DNA of 64,000 nt, from positions 57,779-121,778 of the forward strand of contig DIXU01000005.1 in assembly GCA_002436105.1 (NCBI GenBank), read 5' to 3'. Under the pieces are notes generated by a model. That model had not been told where the DNA came from. It ran no database searches and saw only the letters and a program-made list of their open reading frames with translations. Position 1 is the stretch's first letter. Every line of letters starts with the position of its first letter. Below are positions 34,077-42,697 of this stretch, one piece after another. Source of the stretch: Candidatus Aminicenantes bacterium UBA6072. GTDB taxonomy: Bacteria > Acidobacteriota > Aminicenantia > UBA2199. A program made the translations under genes and the position numbers.

Positions 34077-35846
34077 ATGAACGGCTGGATGGGGAAGATA
34101 ATCAAGATCGACCTGGGCAGCGGCCGGCAGGAGGCCCTCCCCGTCAGCCCGGAAACCCGGCGCCGCTTCCTTGGCGGCCGCGGCCTGGGGGTCAAGCTGT
34201 ACACCGACCTCTGCCCGGATCCCCTCGACCCGTTCGCGGCGGAAAACGCCCTGATCTTCATGACCGGCCCGCTGACGGGCACGGTGATGACCTCGGGCCG
34301 CTACCAGGTCATCTCGCGCTCGCCGCTGACCGGCACCATCTGCGATTCCAGTTCGGGCGGCAGTTTCGGCGCCGTGCTCAAGGCGGCCGGGCTGGACGGC
34401 CTGGTGATCACCGGCCGCGCCGACCGCCCCGTCTATCTTCATGTTCATGACGGCGGCGTCGAGGTGCGCGACGCTTCCACCATGTGGGGGTTGAACACGC
34501 AACAGACCCAGAAAGCGATCCACGGGCAAACGCCGGCAAAAACCTCGGTGGCCTGCATCGGCCCCGCCGGCGAGAACCTCGTCCCCTTCGCCGCCATCAT
34601 GAACGACCGCGACCGGGCCGCCGGCCGCGGCGGCATGGGCGCGGTCATGGGCAGCAAGAATCTGAAGGCCGTCGCCGCCTCGGGAAACCGGGCGGTGGTC
34701 ATCGCCGATCCCGAGGCCTACCAGGCCATGAACGCGCGCCTCGACCGCGCCGTCGATAAAAACCCGGTGACCGGCAAGTCGCTGCAGGTGCTGGGCACCT
34801 CGGTGCTGGTCAACGTCATCAACGCCCACGGCATGTTCCCCACACGCAATTTCCGCAGCGGCGTGTTCAACGACGCGGAGGGCATCAGCGGCGAGAAGAT
34901 CGCCGAGTCGCTGCTGCAGCGCCAGAGCGCCTGTTACAAGTGCCCGATCGGCTGCGGCCGCACCACCCGGACCGCGAACCGGAACGGCGAGGGGCCGGAA
35001 TACGAGTCGGTCTGGGCCTTCGGCGCCCATCTGGGCGTCAGCGACCTCAGCGCCATCACCGAGGCCAACTACGCCTGCAACGAGCTGGGCCTCGACACCA
35101 TCACCATGGGCAGCACCATCGGCTGCGCCATGGAGCTGCACGAATCGGGCGCCCTGGCGGAAAAAATGCTCTGGGGCGACGCCGGCAGGCTCGCGGGCTG
35201 GGTGGCAGACACCGCCTATCGGCGCGCTTTCGGCGCGGAGCTCGCCCTGGGTTCCAAGCGCCTGGCCGCCAAGTACGGCCGCCCCGAACTGGCCATGCAG
35301 GTCAAGGGCATGGAAATCCCCGCCTACGACCCGCGCGGCGCCCAGGGCATGGCCTTGTCTTACGCCACCTCCAGCCGCGGGGGCTGCCACATGCGCGGTT
35401 ACATGATCATGCCCGAGATCCTCGGCCACCCGGTCTTCCTTGACCGCTTCTCCACCGCCGGCAAGCCCGAGATCGTGGCCCTGTTCCAGGATATCGCCGC
35501 CATCGTCGACTCGGCCGTCCTCTGCCGCTTCCTGCAGTTCGCCATGGGCATCTCCACCTTCAGCGAGATGCTGCGCGCCGTCACCGGCCTCGACTTCAGC
35601 GACGAGGAGCTGTTGACCGCGGGGCGGCGCATCTGCACCCTGGAGCGCCTGTTCAACAACCGCGCCGGCTTCACGCGCGCCGACGACACGCTGCCGCCGC
35701 GTTTCCTCCAGGAGGAGCTCCAGGCCGGGTCCTCGCGCCACCGCCGGGTGCGCCTCGACGAGATGCTCGACAAGTATTATTCCGTGCGCGGCTGGGATGC
35801 GCAGGGCGTGCCTTTGGCGGCGACGCTGACGGAGCTGGGGCTGTAG
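34077..35846 (+). CDS. aor: Tungsten-type aldehyde:ferredoxin oxidoreductase
   Basis: 589 residues, close to the ~605 of characterised AORs. Oxidises aldehydes to acids while reducing ferredoxin, using a bis-pterin W (or Mo) cofactor and one 4Fe-4S cluster. The N-terminal MGKIIKIDLGSG, MTGPLTGTVMTSGRYQV and RAAGRGGMGAVMGSKNLKAV are AOR signatures. Cluster cysteines are in CYKCPIGC plus a later Cys (SAVLCRF). Placement directly after deoC suggests acetaldehyde as a substrate (inference). A GAGGAAAAG site precedes the start. Confidence 0.92.
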   Translation: MNGWMGKIIKIDLGSGRQEALPVSPETRRRFLGGRGLGVKLYTDLCPDPLDPFAAENALIFMTGPLTGTVMTSGRYQVISRSPLTGTICDSSSGGSFGAVLKAAGLDGLVITGRADRPVYLHVHDGGVEVRDASTMWGLNTQQTQKAIHGQTPAKTSVACIGPAGENLVPFAAIMNDRDRAAGRGGMGAVMGSKNLKAVAASGNRAVVIADPEAYQAMNARLDRAVDKNPVTGKSLQVLGTSVLVNVINAHGMFPTRNFRSGVFNDAEGISGEKIAESLLQRQSACYKCPIGCGRTTRTANRNGEGPEYESVWAFGAHLGVSDLSAITEANYACNELGLDTITMGSTIGCAMELHESGALAEKMLWGDAGRLAGWVADTAYRRAFGAELALGSKRLAAKYGRPELAMQVKGMEIPAYDPRGAQGMALSYATSSRGGCHMRGYMIMPEILGHPVFLDRFSTAGKPEIVALFQDIAAIVDSAVLCRFLQFAMGISTFSEMLRAVTGLDFSDEELLTAGRRICTLERLFNNRAGFTRADDTLPPRFLQEELQAGSSRHRRVRLDEMLDKYYSVRGWDAQGVPLAATLTELGL

Positions 35847-35847
35847 C

Positions 35848-36135
35848 GTGCCCGGCAAGATCGCGGTCAAATTCTACGCGTTGCTCCGGCAACGGCTGGG
35901 GATGAGCGCCATCGAGGTCGATGCCGACGGGCTGACCATCCTGGAACTGCTGCGCCGGGTGGAGAAACAGGCCGGGCGCTCTTTCCTGGACGACCTCCTT
36001 GACCCCGAACACCTGCTGCTGGCCGGGACCATCATCCTGGTCAACGGCGAGAACGTTCGCCTGAAGCAGGGTTTGGGGACACCGCTGCGCGGCGGCGACA
36101 CGGTCGACCTGTTCTCCCCGGCCGGCGGCGGCTGA
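35848..36135 (+). CDS. MoaD/ThiS-family sulfur carrier
   Basis: 95 residues starting at a GTG one base after the aor stop. Ubiquitin-like fold ending in FSPAGGG, the glycine tail that is adenylated and thiocarboxylated to supply sulfur to molybdopterin or tungstopterin. A MoaD next to aor is a common arrangement, where it is thought to serve the W cofactor. The tail has three glycines instead of two, so the last residue may be trimmed or the start of chemistry shifted. MoaE is not in the window. Confidence 0.85.
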   Translation: MPGKIAVKFYALLRQRLGMSAIEVDADGLTILELLRRVEKQAGRSFLDDLLDPEHLLLAGTIILVNGENVRLKQGLGTPLRGGDTVDLFSPAGGG

Positions 36136-36139
36136 GCCG

Positions 36140-38668
36140 CTACCCTTTCCCCAGGGACTCCCGCACCCTGGCCAGCAGGGTGTCCATCGAGAACGGCTTG
36201 GCGATGAAGTTCGCCTCCCCGTCGGTCACGCCGTGGTCGGACAGGATGTCGGCGGCGTGCCCCGACATGAAGAGCCGCTTCAACCCGGGACGGCTCTCCT
36301 CAAGGCGCCGGGCCAGCTCCCGGCCGTTCATCTCGGGCAGGACCAGGTCGCTGAGCAGCAGGTCGACGGGACCGCGGTGCCCCCCCGCCAGGCGCAGCGC
36401 CTCGCCGGGCGAGCCCGCTGCCAGAATGGTATACCCGGACTGGCGCAGGAGGATGCCGATGATCTCCAAAATGGCCGGCTCGTCCTCCACCACCAGGATC
36501 GTCTCGCTGCCGCGCAGGCCGTCGTTGCGGCGGGCGGGTGCTTCCTCGGGAGCGATAGTACCCTGGCGCAGCGGCAGGTGAATGGTGAAGGTCGAGCCTT
36601 GTCCCGGCCCGCTGTCGACGGTGATGAAACCCTGGTTCTGCTGCAGGATGCCGTAGACGGCGGGCAGGCCCAGGCCGGTGCCCCGCCCCAGCGGCTTGGT
36701 GGTGAAGAAGGGCTCGAAAATGCGCTCCTGGACCTCCGGCGTCATGCCGCAGCCGCTGTCACTCACCGCCAGCCTCACGTACTCCCCGGGGCAAGCCCCG
36801 GGCCAGTAGGCGCAGGCGGCCTCGTCGAGGCGGACAGCGCTTGTGGCCAGGGTGACGCGACCCACGCCGGCGATGGCGTCTCGGGCGTTAAGGCACAGGT
36901 TCGTCAGCACCTGCACCAGCTGCTGCGGGTCGATGAGCACGGGGCCCAGCCCGGCGCCGGGGCGCCACTCCAGGGGCTTGTCCTCGCCGACCAGCCGCCG
37001 CAGCATGTCCAGCATCCCGGAGACCGACTCGTTCAGGTCCAGGAGCCTGGGCACCGCCGCCTGGCGGCGGGCGAAGGCCAGCAGCTGGCGGGTCAGCTCG
37101 GCCGAGCGGCCGGCGGCGCGCTCGATGGCCCGCAGGCCGTCCTGGAGCGGATGACCGGAGGCCAGCCCGCGCATGGCCATCTCGGCGTGGATCAGGATCA
37201 CCTCCAGCATGTTGTTGAGATCGTGGGCCACGCCGCCGGCGAGGCGGCCGATCGAGTCCATTTTCTGCGAATGCAGGAGCAGGGCCTGCAGCTTTTCGCG
37301 CTCCGCCTCCGCCCGTTTGCTGTCGTCGATGTCGATCTCGATGCCGTCCCAGATGAGGCGGCCGTCGTGCTGGCGGCGCGGCGCCGAAATGAACAGGCGC
37401 CAGCGGACCTCGCCCGACGGCAGGCGCACCCGCGCTTCGGCGCTGAACGGCCGCATGGCGGCGACGGCTTCGGCTTCGCCCTCGGCGACCTTCCTGGCAT
37501 CCTCGGGGTCGAGCTGGCCGTAGATGAATGCCGCGTCGCGAAGGGCCTCCCGGGTCGGTGCGCCATGGAGCGCCTCGACCCCGGCGCTGAGGTAGGTGAA
37601 GCGGCGCTCGCTGCCGTCCGGCCCCGAGTCGATCTGGTACACCATGCCGCCGGGCAGGTTGTCGCTCAGCCGGCGCAGCCGTTCCTCGCTCTCATGGAGC
37701 CGCTGCTCGGCCTGCTTGCGTTCGGTGATGTCGGTGACCGTGCCGACGTAGCCGACGATGCGGCCTTCCGCGTCGAACTCCGGCGTGGCCCGCCCCATCA
37801 CCCAGGCCATCGTGCCGTCGGGGCGCAGGAAGCGGTACTCATCGGTCGACTCCTGCTGCCGGCCCGACGCCTGCCGCCAGCCCAGCCCCAGGCGCCCGCG
37901 ATCGTCGGGATGGACCGCCCGCAGCCATCCCAGGCCGAGGGCCTGGCCGGCGTCCAGGCCGGCGATGCGGCACCAGGCCGGGTTCACGTAGGTGGTTGAG
38001 CCGGCAGCGTCGGTGTGAAAGATCCCCACCGGCAGGACGCGGGCCAGGTGCTCGTAGCGCTCTTCACTTTCGCGAAGCCTGCGCTCCGACCGCTTGCGCT
38101 CGCTGATGTCCTGCAGGAAACCGGTCCAGATCACATCGCCGTCGGCCAGCGGCCGGGGCAGCGACTCGAAGTGGACCCAGATCTCCCGCTGACCGACGCG
38201 CAGCCTTCCCTCCCACTCGAAGGGGCCCAGGAGGGCGTTGGCCTCGGTGTTGCGCCGGACCCACTCGTCCTTGTCGTCAGGGTGGACCATGTCCTCGACG
38301 ATGCCCGGGGTGCTTTCAAATTTCCGGCGGCTGACGCCGAGGATCTCGCAGAAACGCTCGCTGGCCAGCTCCACCTCATAGGGAGCGGAGCGCGGGACGC
38401 TCCAGGCTCCCGCCTGCCACTTCCGCCTGGAGAACACGCGGATGCGGTAGATCCCCACCGGCTGGGTGTTGACCAGGTCCATGAACATCTCGGTTTCCTG
38501 CTGCAGCGCCGCGGCGGCCGCCTTCTGGCCGGGGTCGGAATGGAGGAAATCACCGGGTCTTTCGCGTTCCGCTTTTCGCTTCCGCGGCAACGACGCGGCT
38601 GCTGGCCGGCCGTCCGCGGCGGCGGACTTTTTGCCGGCAATTTTCCTGCGCCCTGATTTTTCTCTCAT
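36140..38668 (-). CDS. PAS-rich hybrid sensor histidine kinase
   Basis: 842 residues from MREKSGRRKIAGKKSAAADG. A basic N-terminus with no signal peptide or membrane helix suggests a cytoplasmic sensor. Three PAS/PAC domains span about residues 59-440; the His-kinase dimerisation domain carries the phospho-His in GGVAHDLNNML (~480). The ATPase domain shows N box NLCLNARDAI, SDSGCGMT and GTGLGLPAVYG, and a C-terminal receiver has its Asp near 773 (LLLSDLVLPEMNG). The frame extends upstream over the deoA promoter; 38668 was chosen because a TTGACA lies at the right distance. No partner regulator is adjacent. Confidence 0.85.
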   Translation of the reverse strand: MREKSGRRKIAGKKSAAADGRPAAASLPRKRKAERERPGDFLHSDPGQKAAAAALQQETEMFMDLVNTQPVGIYRIRVFSRRKWQAGAWSVPRSAPYEVELASERFCEILGVSRRKFESTPGIVEDMVHPDDKDEWVRRNTEANALLGPFEWEGRLRVGQREIWVHFESLPRPLADGDVIWTGFLQDISERKRSERRLRESEERYEHLARVLPVGIFHTDAAGSTTYVNPAWCRIAGLDAGQALGLGWLRAVHPDDRGRLGLGWRQASGRQQESTDEYRFLRPDGTMAWVMGRATPEFDAEGRIVGYVGTVTDITERKQAEQRLHESEERLRRLSDNLPGGMVYQIDSGPDGSERRFTYLSAGVEALHGAPTREALRDAAFIYGQLDPEDARKVAEGEAEAVAAMRPFSAEARVRLPSGEVRWRLFISAPRRQHDGRLIWDGIEIDIDDSKRAEAEREKLQALLLHSQKMDSIGRLAGGVAHDLNNMLEVILIHAEMAMRGLASGHPLQDGLRAIERAAGRSAELTRQLLAFARRQAAVPRLLDLNESVSGMLDMLRRLVGEDKPLEWRPGAGLGPVLIDPQQLVQVLTNLCLNARDAIAGVGRVTLATSAVRLDEAACAYWPGACPGEYVRLAVSDSGCGMTPEVQERIFEPFFTTKPLGRGTGLGLPAVYGILQQNQGFITVDSGPGQGSTFTIHLPLRQGTIAPEEAPARRNDGLRGSETILVVEDEPAILEIIGILLRQSGYTILAAGSPGEALRLAGGHRGPVDLLLSDLVLPEMNGRELARRLEESRPGLKRLFMSGHAADILSDHGVTDGEANFIAKPFSMDTLLARVRESLGKG

Positions 38669-38674
38669 GGAAAA

Positions 38675-38703
38675 ACCCTGCCTGTTTTTCACCTCCCTGT
38701 CAA
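38675..38703 (-). promoter_or_regulatory. Possible leaderless-type promoter of the hybrid kinase
   Basis: Reverse strand TTGACA (38703-38698), 17-bp spacer, CAGGGT (38680-38675), six bases, ATG. The -35 is perfect, but the -10 keeps only the two most conserved bases. Confidence 0.4.
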
Positions 38704-38728
38704 TCGGGAAATGCGGCGCTGCCCGGGT

Positions 38729-38757
38729 TTGCATCCGTGCCGGTTTTTTGCTACCCT
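38729..38757 (+). promoter_or_regulatory. Promoter of the pyrimidine phosphorylase operon
   Basis: TTGCAT (38729-38734), 17-bp spacer, TACCCT (38752-38757), preceded by TGC as an extended -10. It is divergent from the hybrid kinase. Confidence 0.55.
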
Positions 38758-38837
38758 GACAAGGAAAGGCAGCGCCCTTTTCCCGCCGCGGCCCGGCCCG
38801 AAACGGAACGGGCGGCGGCGCGCGCAGGAGACGCCCC

Positions 38838-40175
38838 ATGGCCACAGGCATGTACGAGATCATTTCGCGCAAGCGCGACGGGCAGGAACTGAGCCGGGAG
38901 GAAATCGCCTTCGTTATCGACGGCTGCGTCCGCGGCGACATCCCCGACTACCAGGTATCCGCCTGGCTGATGTCCGTCTATATCCGCGGCCTCAACGACC
39001 GCGAACTGGCGGACCTGACGGAAATCATGCTGGCCTCGGGCGACCGCATTCCCCTGGACGGCGTCGCGGGCAGGAAGATCGACAAGCACAGCACCGGCGG
39101 CGTCGGCGACAAGGTCAGCTTCGTCGTGGCGCCGCTGCTGGCCGCCTGCGGCGTGCGCGTGCCCATGCTCTCGGGCCGCGGCCTGGGCCACACCGGCGGC
39201 ACCCTGGACAAGCTGGAGTCCATCCCGGGCATGAACGTCTTCCTGAGCGGCGGGAAGTTCCGCCGGGTCCTGGCCGACACCGGCATGGTCATCTGCGGCC
39301 AGACCGACAACATCGTGCCGGCCGACAAGAAGCTCTACGCCCTGCGCGACGCCACCGCCACCGTCAGCTCCATCCCGCTGATCGCCTCCTCGATCATGAG
39401 CAAGAAGCTGGCCCTGGGCTCCGACGGCATCGTGCTGGACGTCAAGACCGGCAGCGGCGCATTCATGAAAGGGGAGCAGGATTCCATCCGCCTGTGCCGC
39501 ACCATGGTGGCCATCGGCGAAAAGACCGGCCGCCCCACGCTGGGCATCATCTCCAGCATGGACCAGCCGCTGGGCCGCGCCGTGGGCAACAGCCTGGAGA
39601 TCATCGAATCCATCGAGGCCCTCAAGGGCCGGGGCCCGTCCGACCTCATGGACGTCACCTTTGCCCTCGGCTGGTGCATGCTGCGCGCCGCCGGCATGGA
39701 GACGCCATATGAGCAGGCCATCGCCCGCTTCGAGGAAACCATCGCCTCAGGAAGGGCACTGGAGGTGTTCAGGCGCTTCATCTCCGCCCAGGGCGGGGAC
39801 GCCCGGGTATGCGACGATGCTTCGCTGCTGCCGGCGAGCCGGCATCAGGAGGAACTCCCGGCGCCGGCAACGGGTTACGTCACGGGCGTCGACTCGTTCG
39901 CGGTCGGCATGGCCGCCATCGACACGGGCGCCGGCCGGCGCCGCAAGGAGGATGCCGTTGCCCATGGCGCCGGCTTCGTCTTCCACGCCAAGGTCGGGGA
40001 CAGGGTGAAAAAGGGGGAGAGCCTGCTGACCATCCATTCCGATCAGGCCGTGCTCCTGCCCGCGGTGCGCGAGCGGCTGGCCGCGGCCATCCGCATCGGC
40101 GCGGACCCGGTCGCCAAGCCGAAGATGGTCCTGTCCCTGGCAGACAAGGACGGCGTCAAACCCTGGCCCTGCTGA
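38838..40175 (+). CDS. pdp: Pyrimidine-nucleoside/thymidine phosphorylase
   Basis: 445 residues. Phosphorolyses uridine, deoxyuridine or thymidine to base plus (deoxy)ribose-1-phosphate. The family signature KIDKHSTGGVGDKVSF and SGRGLGHTGGTLDKLESIPG are intact; the C-terminal domain carries HAGFVFHAKVGDRVKKGE. It could be DeoA- or Pdp-type; sequence alone does not settle substrate preference. CAGGAG precedes the ATG. The HAD phosphatase follows after 5 bp. Confidence 0.95.
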   Translation: MATGMYEIISRKRDGQELSREEIAFVIDGCVRGDIPDYQVSAWLMSVYIRGLNDRELADLTEIMLASGDRIPLDGVAGRKIDKHSTGGVGDKVSFVVAPLLAACGVRVPMLSGRGLGHTGGTLDKLESIPGMNVFLSGGKFRRVLADTGMVICGQTDNIVPADKKLYALRDATATVSSIPLIASSIMSKKLALGSDGIVLDVKTGSGAFMKGEQDSIRLCRTMVAIGEKTGRPTLGIISSMDQPLGRAVGNSLEIIESIEALKGRGPSDLMDVTFALGWCMLRAAGMETPYEQAIARFEETIASGRALEVFRRFISAQGGDARVCDDASLLPASRHQEELPAPATGYVTGVDSFAVGMAAIDTGAGRRRKEDAVAHGAGFVFHAKVGDRVKKGESLLTIHSDQAVLLPAVRERLAAAIRIGADPVAKPKMVLSLADKDGVKPWPC

Positions 40176-40180
40176 GCTTC

Positions 40181-40867
40181 ATGGCAAAAAGATACCAAAG
40201 CGTTTTTTTTGACGCCGATGACACGCTGTTCGATTACCCGCAGGCCGAGCGCGCCGCCCTGCTGGCCTGCCTGGACGAATTCCAAATCCCGGCCGATCCC
40301 GGGGCCTTCATCGCGGCCTACCGGCGCCACAACCACGATATCTGGAAGGAATTCGAACGGGGCGAGATCGACCAGGCCTTCCTTCGCGTCGAGCGCTTCC
40401 GCCGCCTGGCCGCCGGGATCGGCCTCCCGGCATTGCCGCTGGAGAAGGTCAGTTCCTTCTACCTGGAGGCCCTCTCCGGCCATTCCCAGCTGCTGCCCGG
40501 GGCGCTGGAAACGATCCGGGGGCTGGCGGAGAGATTCCCCCTGGCCCTGATCACCAACGGCATCGCCGCGGTGCAGAACCGGCGCTTCGCCGCCTCCCCC
40601 ATCACGTCCTGTTTTCGCGCCGTTGTCATTTCCGAGGAGATCGGCATCGCCAAGCCAGACCCGCGCATCTTCGCGCCGGCCCTGCAAAAGATCGGCGTGC
40701 AGGCCGCTGATATTCTTTATGTCGGGGACAGCGTCACCTCGGACATGGCCGCGGCGCGCAACGCCGGCATGGACTTCTGCTGGGTCAATCCCGGGGGCCT
40801 GCCAGTTCCCGCCGGTTTCGCCCCCGTATTCGTCATCGCCGCGATCAGCGAGTTTCCGATTCTCTGA
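40181..40867 (+). CDS. HAD-family phosphatase, YjjG-like nucleotidase
   Basis: 228 residues. HAD motif I is FFDADDTLFDY, motif II LALITNG, motif III region IGIAKPDPRIF and motif IV LYVGDSVTSDMAAARNAG. Family I cap (alpha-helical). The closest family I recognise is YjjG/YfnB, which dephosphorylates (noncanonical) pyrimidine nucleotides; being next to a pyrimidine nucleoside phosphorylase supports that, by inference. The ATG at 40181 lies 5 bp after the phosphorylase stop. Confidence 0.85.
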   Translation: MAKRYQSVFFDADDTLFDYPQAERAALLACLDEFQIPADPGAFIAAYRRHNHDIWKEFERGEIDQAFLRVERFRRLAAGIGLPALPLEKVSSFYLEALSGHSQLLPGALETIRGLAERFPLALITNGIAAVQNRRFAASPITSCFRAVVISEEIGIAKPDPRIFAPALQKIGVQAADILYVGDSVTSDMAAARNAGMDFCWVNPGGLPVPAGFAPVFVIAAISEFPIL

Positions 40868-41161
40868 ATCCCCGCGATCAACGTTCCGGTCGAGAGGGAA
40901 TAACCATCTTGCGAATCTGCAGCGACCGTCGCGACCTGTCGCTGCAAAATGATATTCAATGGCCTTCTCGCCGGGTTCGCTGGATAATTTGCGCTGCATC
41001 AATTGAAAGACCTGCCCCAATGCCTGGTTAAGGAAAATGAATCCTTTTTACCATCACCCATGGAAAGGCTATTCATAAAAAATGAGATATTCATCAAAAA
41101 AGTCAATATTATCAATATGAGATAACAGGATAATCCGGACCTTGGCGCGGCAGGTGAAAAA
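40868..41161. other. 294-bp gap without a recognisable gene
   Basis: Composition falls from GC-rich at the left to strongly AT-rich at the right, matching the CARDB gene that follows. No convincing promoter, terminator or RNA was identified; several AT-rich -10-like words occur without a matching -35. Confidence 0.5.
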
Positions 41162-42571
41162 ATGAAAATAAATTTGTTCTTAACCCTGTTTCTGGTTTCT
41201 TTCTATAGCCAATTGTCTCCACAATCCATCACCGTTACTGCACCCAATGGAGGCGAAGAATGGGCGATAGGATCTGCAAAGACCATACAATGGACAGCGG
41301 ATGGCACAAGAAACCCTTTTAAAATCACCCTTTGGCGAAATAATGCTTTGATCCACATCATTGATGGGAATGTTCCTGCTGGCAACGGCATTCTGAGCTA
41401 TACATGGCTGGTGGGCAAATATGACACCGGGTACGATTCAATTAGCGGGGACGGCTTCAAGATATCGGTCAAGGAGAAAGCCGTCAACGTGTCTGACACA
41501 AGCGATAACCCATTTAAAATAGTATCTCCGCAGGCAAAACCAGACTTATGCGTTTCCGGCAGAATATCCGTTCAGCCTGAATTTCCCAAAATAGGAGACC
41601 GGGTCACGGTCAGTGCAACGATTACCAACTTGAATGCCAGCAAATCACCACCGTGTGCAGCGAAACTCACCATTACCGGGCCCGAAAAATTCCAGACCAT
41701 TAATAAATATTTTAATGTCCCCAGCTTAAGCAACTTGCTGGGTGATGGGCTGAATGCTCAAAGCATCAGATATCATTACACCGTTCGTGAAATGGGAGTA
41801 TACAAAAATGTCCTTAAAGTCGATTCTCATGACGTCATCGAAGAAGACAATGAAGAAAATAACGAGAAGTCCCGATTTACCAGGGTGGACCCGGTATGTG
41901 ATTTGGCCGTATATGTCACCGGCGTGGGCGATATTCGCATTTTTGGGAATAAAAAGGTCACAACGGAGGTTAAAAACATAGGTCCGGGAATATCCCCTCC
42001 TTCAAAACTATGGTTGTTCCTTGAAGGAGCATCTCATGGTGGCGCAAACGTGCTGGATGTCCCCGCCTTAAATCCAGGCCAATCGATAGAACGGTCAATT
42101 AGCAATCGTTTTTACGTTCCCGGGAAAAAAGCTTACAAATCCTGGATCGACTTCAAAGAGGAAATCACGGAATTGAACGAAGCCAACAATATCGAATCCG
42201 GTCATTTTCATGTATATATTGGAGACCATTTTGATCCAGGTGGAATAGATCCGGAGTGCCTCGCCATTTCTTTTTCGGCCCCGATAAAAACCAAAATTAA
42301 TGAGCGAGTCACCCTTATTGCCAAGGTGAAAAACCAATACCCAAATAAATCGGCCCCTTTTAAAATCAACTTTATCGTGCAGGATCACAGGACAACCACC
42401 TTTCATATTCCGGAACTTTTCCCCAATGAGGTGTTTGATGTTCCCTATAGCGCCAGATGGTCTAACGCAGGCACAAAACAATTTTCCGTCACAATAATCT
42501 CCTCCGACACCAATTGCCAGGAATGCAAGGGATCCATTGCCGTCGAGGCATTGACTAAAATAAGGCCGTGA
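41162..42571 (+). CDS. Secreted CARDB-domain protein of AT-rich composition
   Basis: 469 residues with a signal peptide (MKINLFLTLFLVSFYSQLSPQ). Residues ~22-110 resemble a Kre9/KNH-type Ig-like domain (VTAPNGGEEWAIGSAKTIQW). Three CARDB-like adhesion modules follow: KPDLCVSGRISVQPEFPKIG (~130-225), CDLAVYVTGVGDIRIFGN (~240-340) and PECLAISFSAPIKTKIN (~355-460). No membrane anchor or sorting domain is visible. GC content is clearly lower than in all its neighbours, suggesting recent acquisition or relaxed composition. An AGGTG site precedes the ATG. Confidence 0.82.
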   Translation: MKINLFLTLFLVSFYSQLSPQSITVTAPNGGEEWAIGSAKTIQWTADGTRNPFKITLWRNNALIHIIDGNVPAGNGILSYTWLVGKYDTGYDSISGDGFKISVKEKAVNVSDTSDNPFKIVSPQAKPDLCVSGRISVQPEFPKIGDRVTVSATITNLNASKSPPCAAKLTITGPEKFQTINKYFNVPSLSNLLGDGLNAQSIRYHYTVREMGVYKNVLKVDSHDVIEEDNEENNEKSRFTRVDPVCDLAVYVTGVGDIRIFGNKKVTTEVKNIGPGISPPSKLWLFLEGASHGGANVLDVPALNPGQSIERSISNRFYVPGKKAYKSWIDFKEEITELNEANNIESGHFHVYIGDHFDPGGIDPECLAISFSAPIKTKINERVTLIAKVKNQYPNKSAPFKINFIVQDHRTTTFHIPELFPNEVFDVPYSARWSNAGTKQFSVTIISSDTNCQECKGSIAVEALTKIRP

Positions 42572-42597
42572 CGGGTCGCGGCCTCTTGCCGGGAACA

Positions 42598-42620
42598 GTA
42601 ATCAGTGATTGGTGATTAGA
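42598..42620. repeat. Heptad array (core GTGATTA)
   Basis: Units GTAATCA, GTGATTG and GTGATTA, followed by the purine tail GAGAAAGAG, between the convergent CARDB and S9 genes. Confidence 0.7.
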
Positions 42621-42697
42621 GAAAGAGTCTGGTCTTTCAGAACACGAATCGCTTGCAGTTTCTTCGAGATTGGCTCTTGCCTGTCCGTCCGTCTCTT

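Noticed and set aside
40868..41161. tRNA or small RNA in the larger gaps
   Set aside because: No cloverleaf-like pairing or GTTCRA/TTC signature was recognised in this or other gaps by eye; a covariance-model scan would be decisive.
42575..42597. Hairpin AGGCCG/CGGCCT after the CARDB gene as a terminator
   Set aside because: The stem is only 6 bp with a 10-base loop and no T run follows, so I do not call it.
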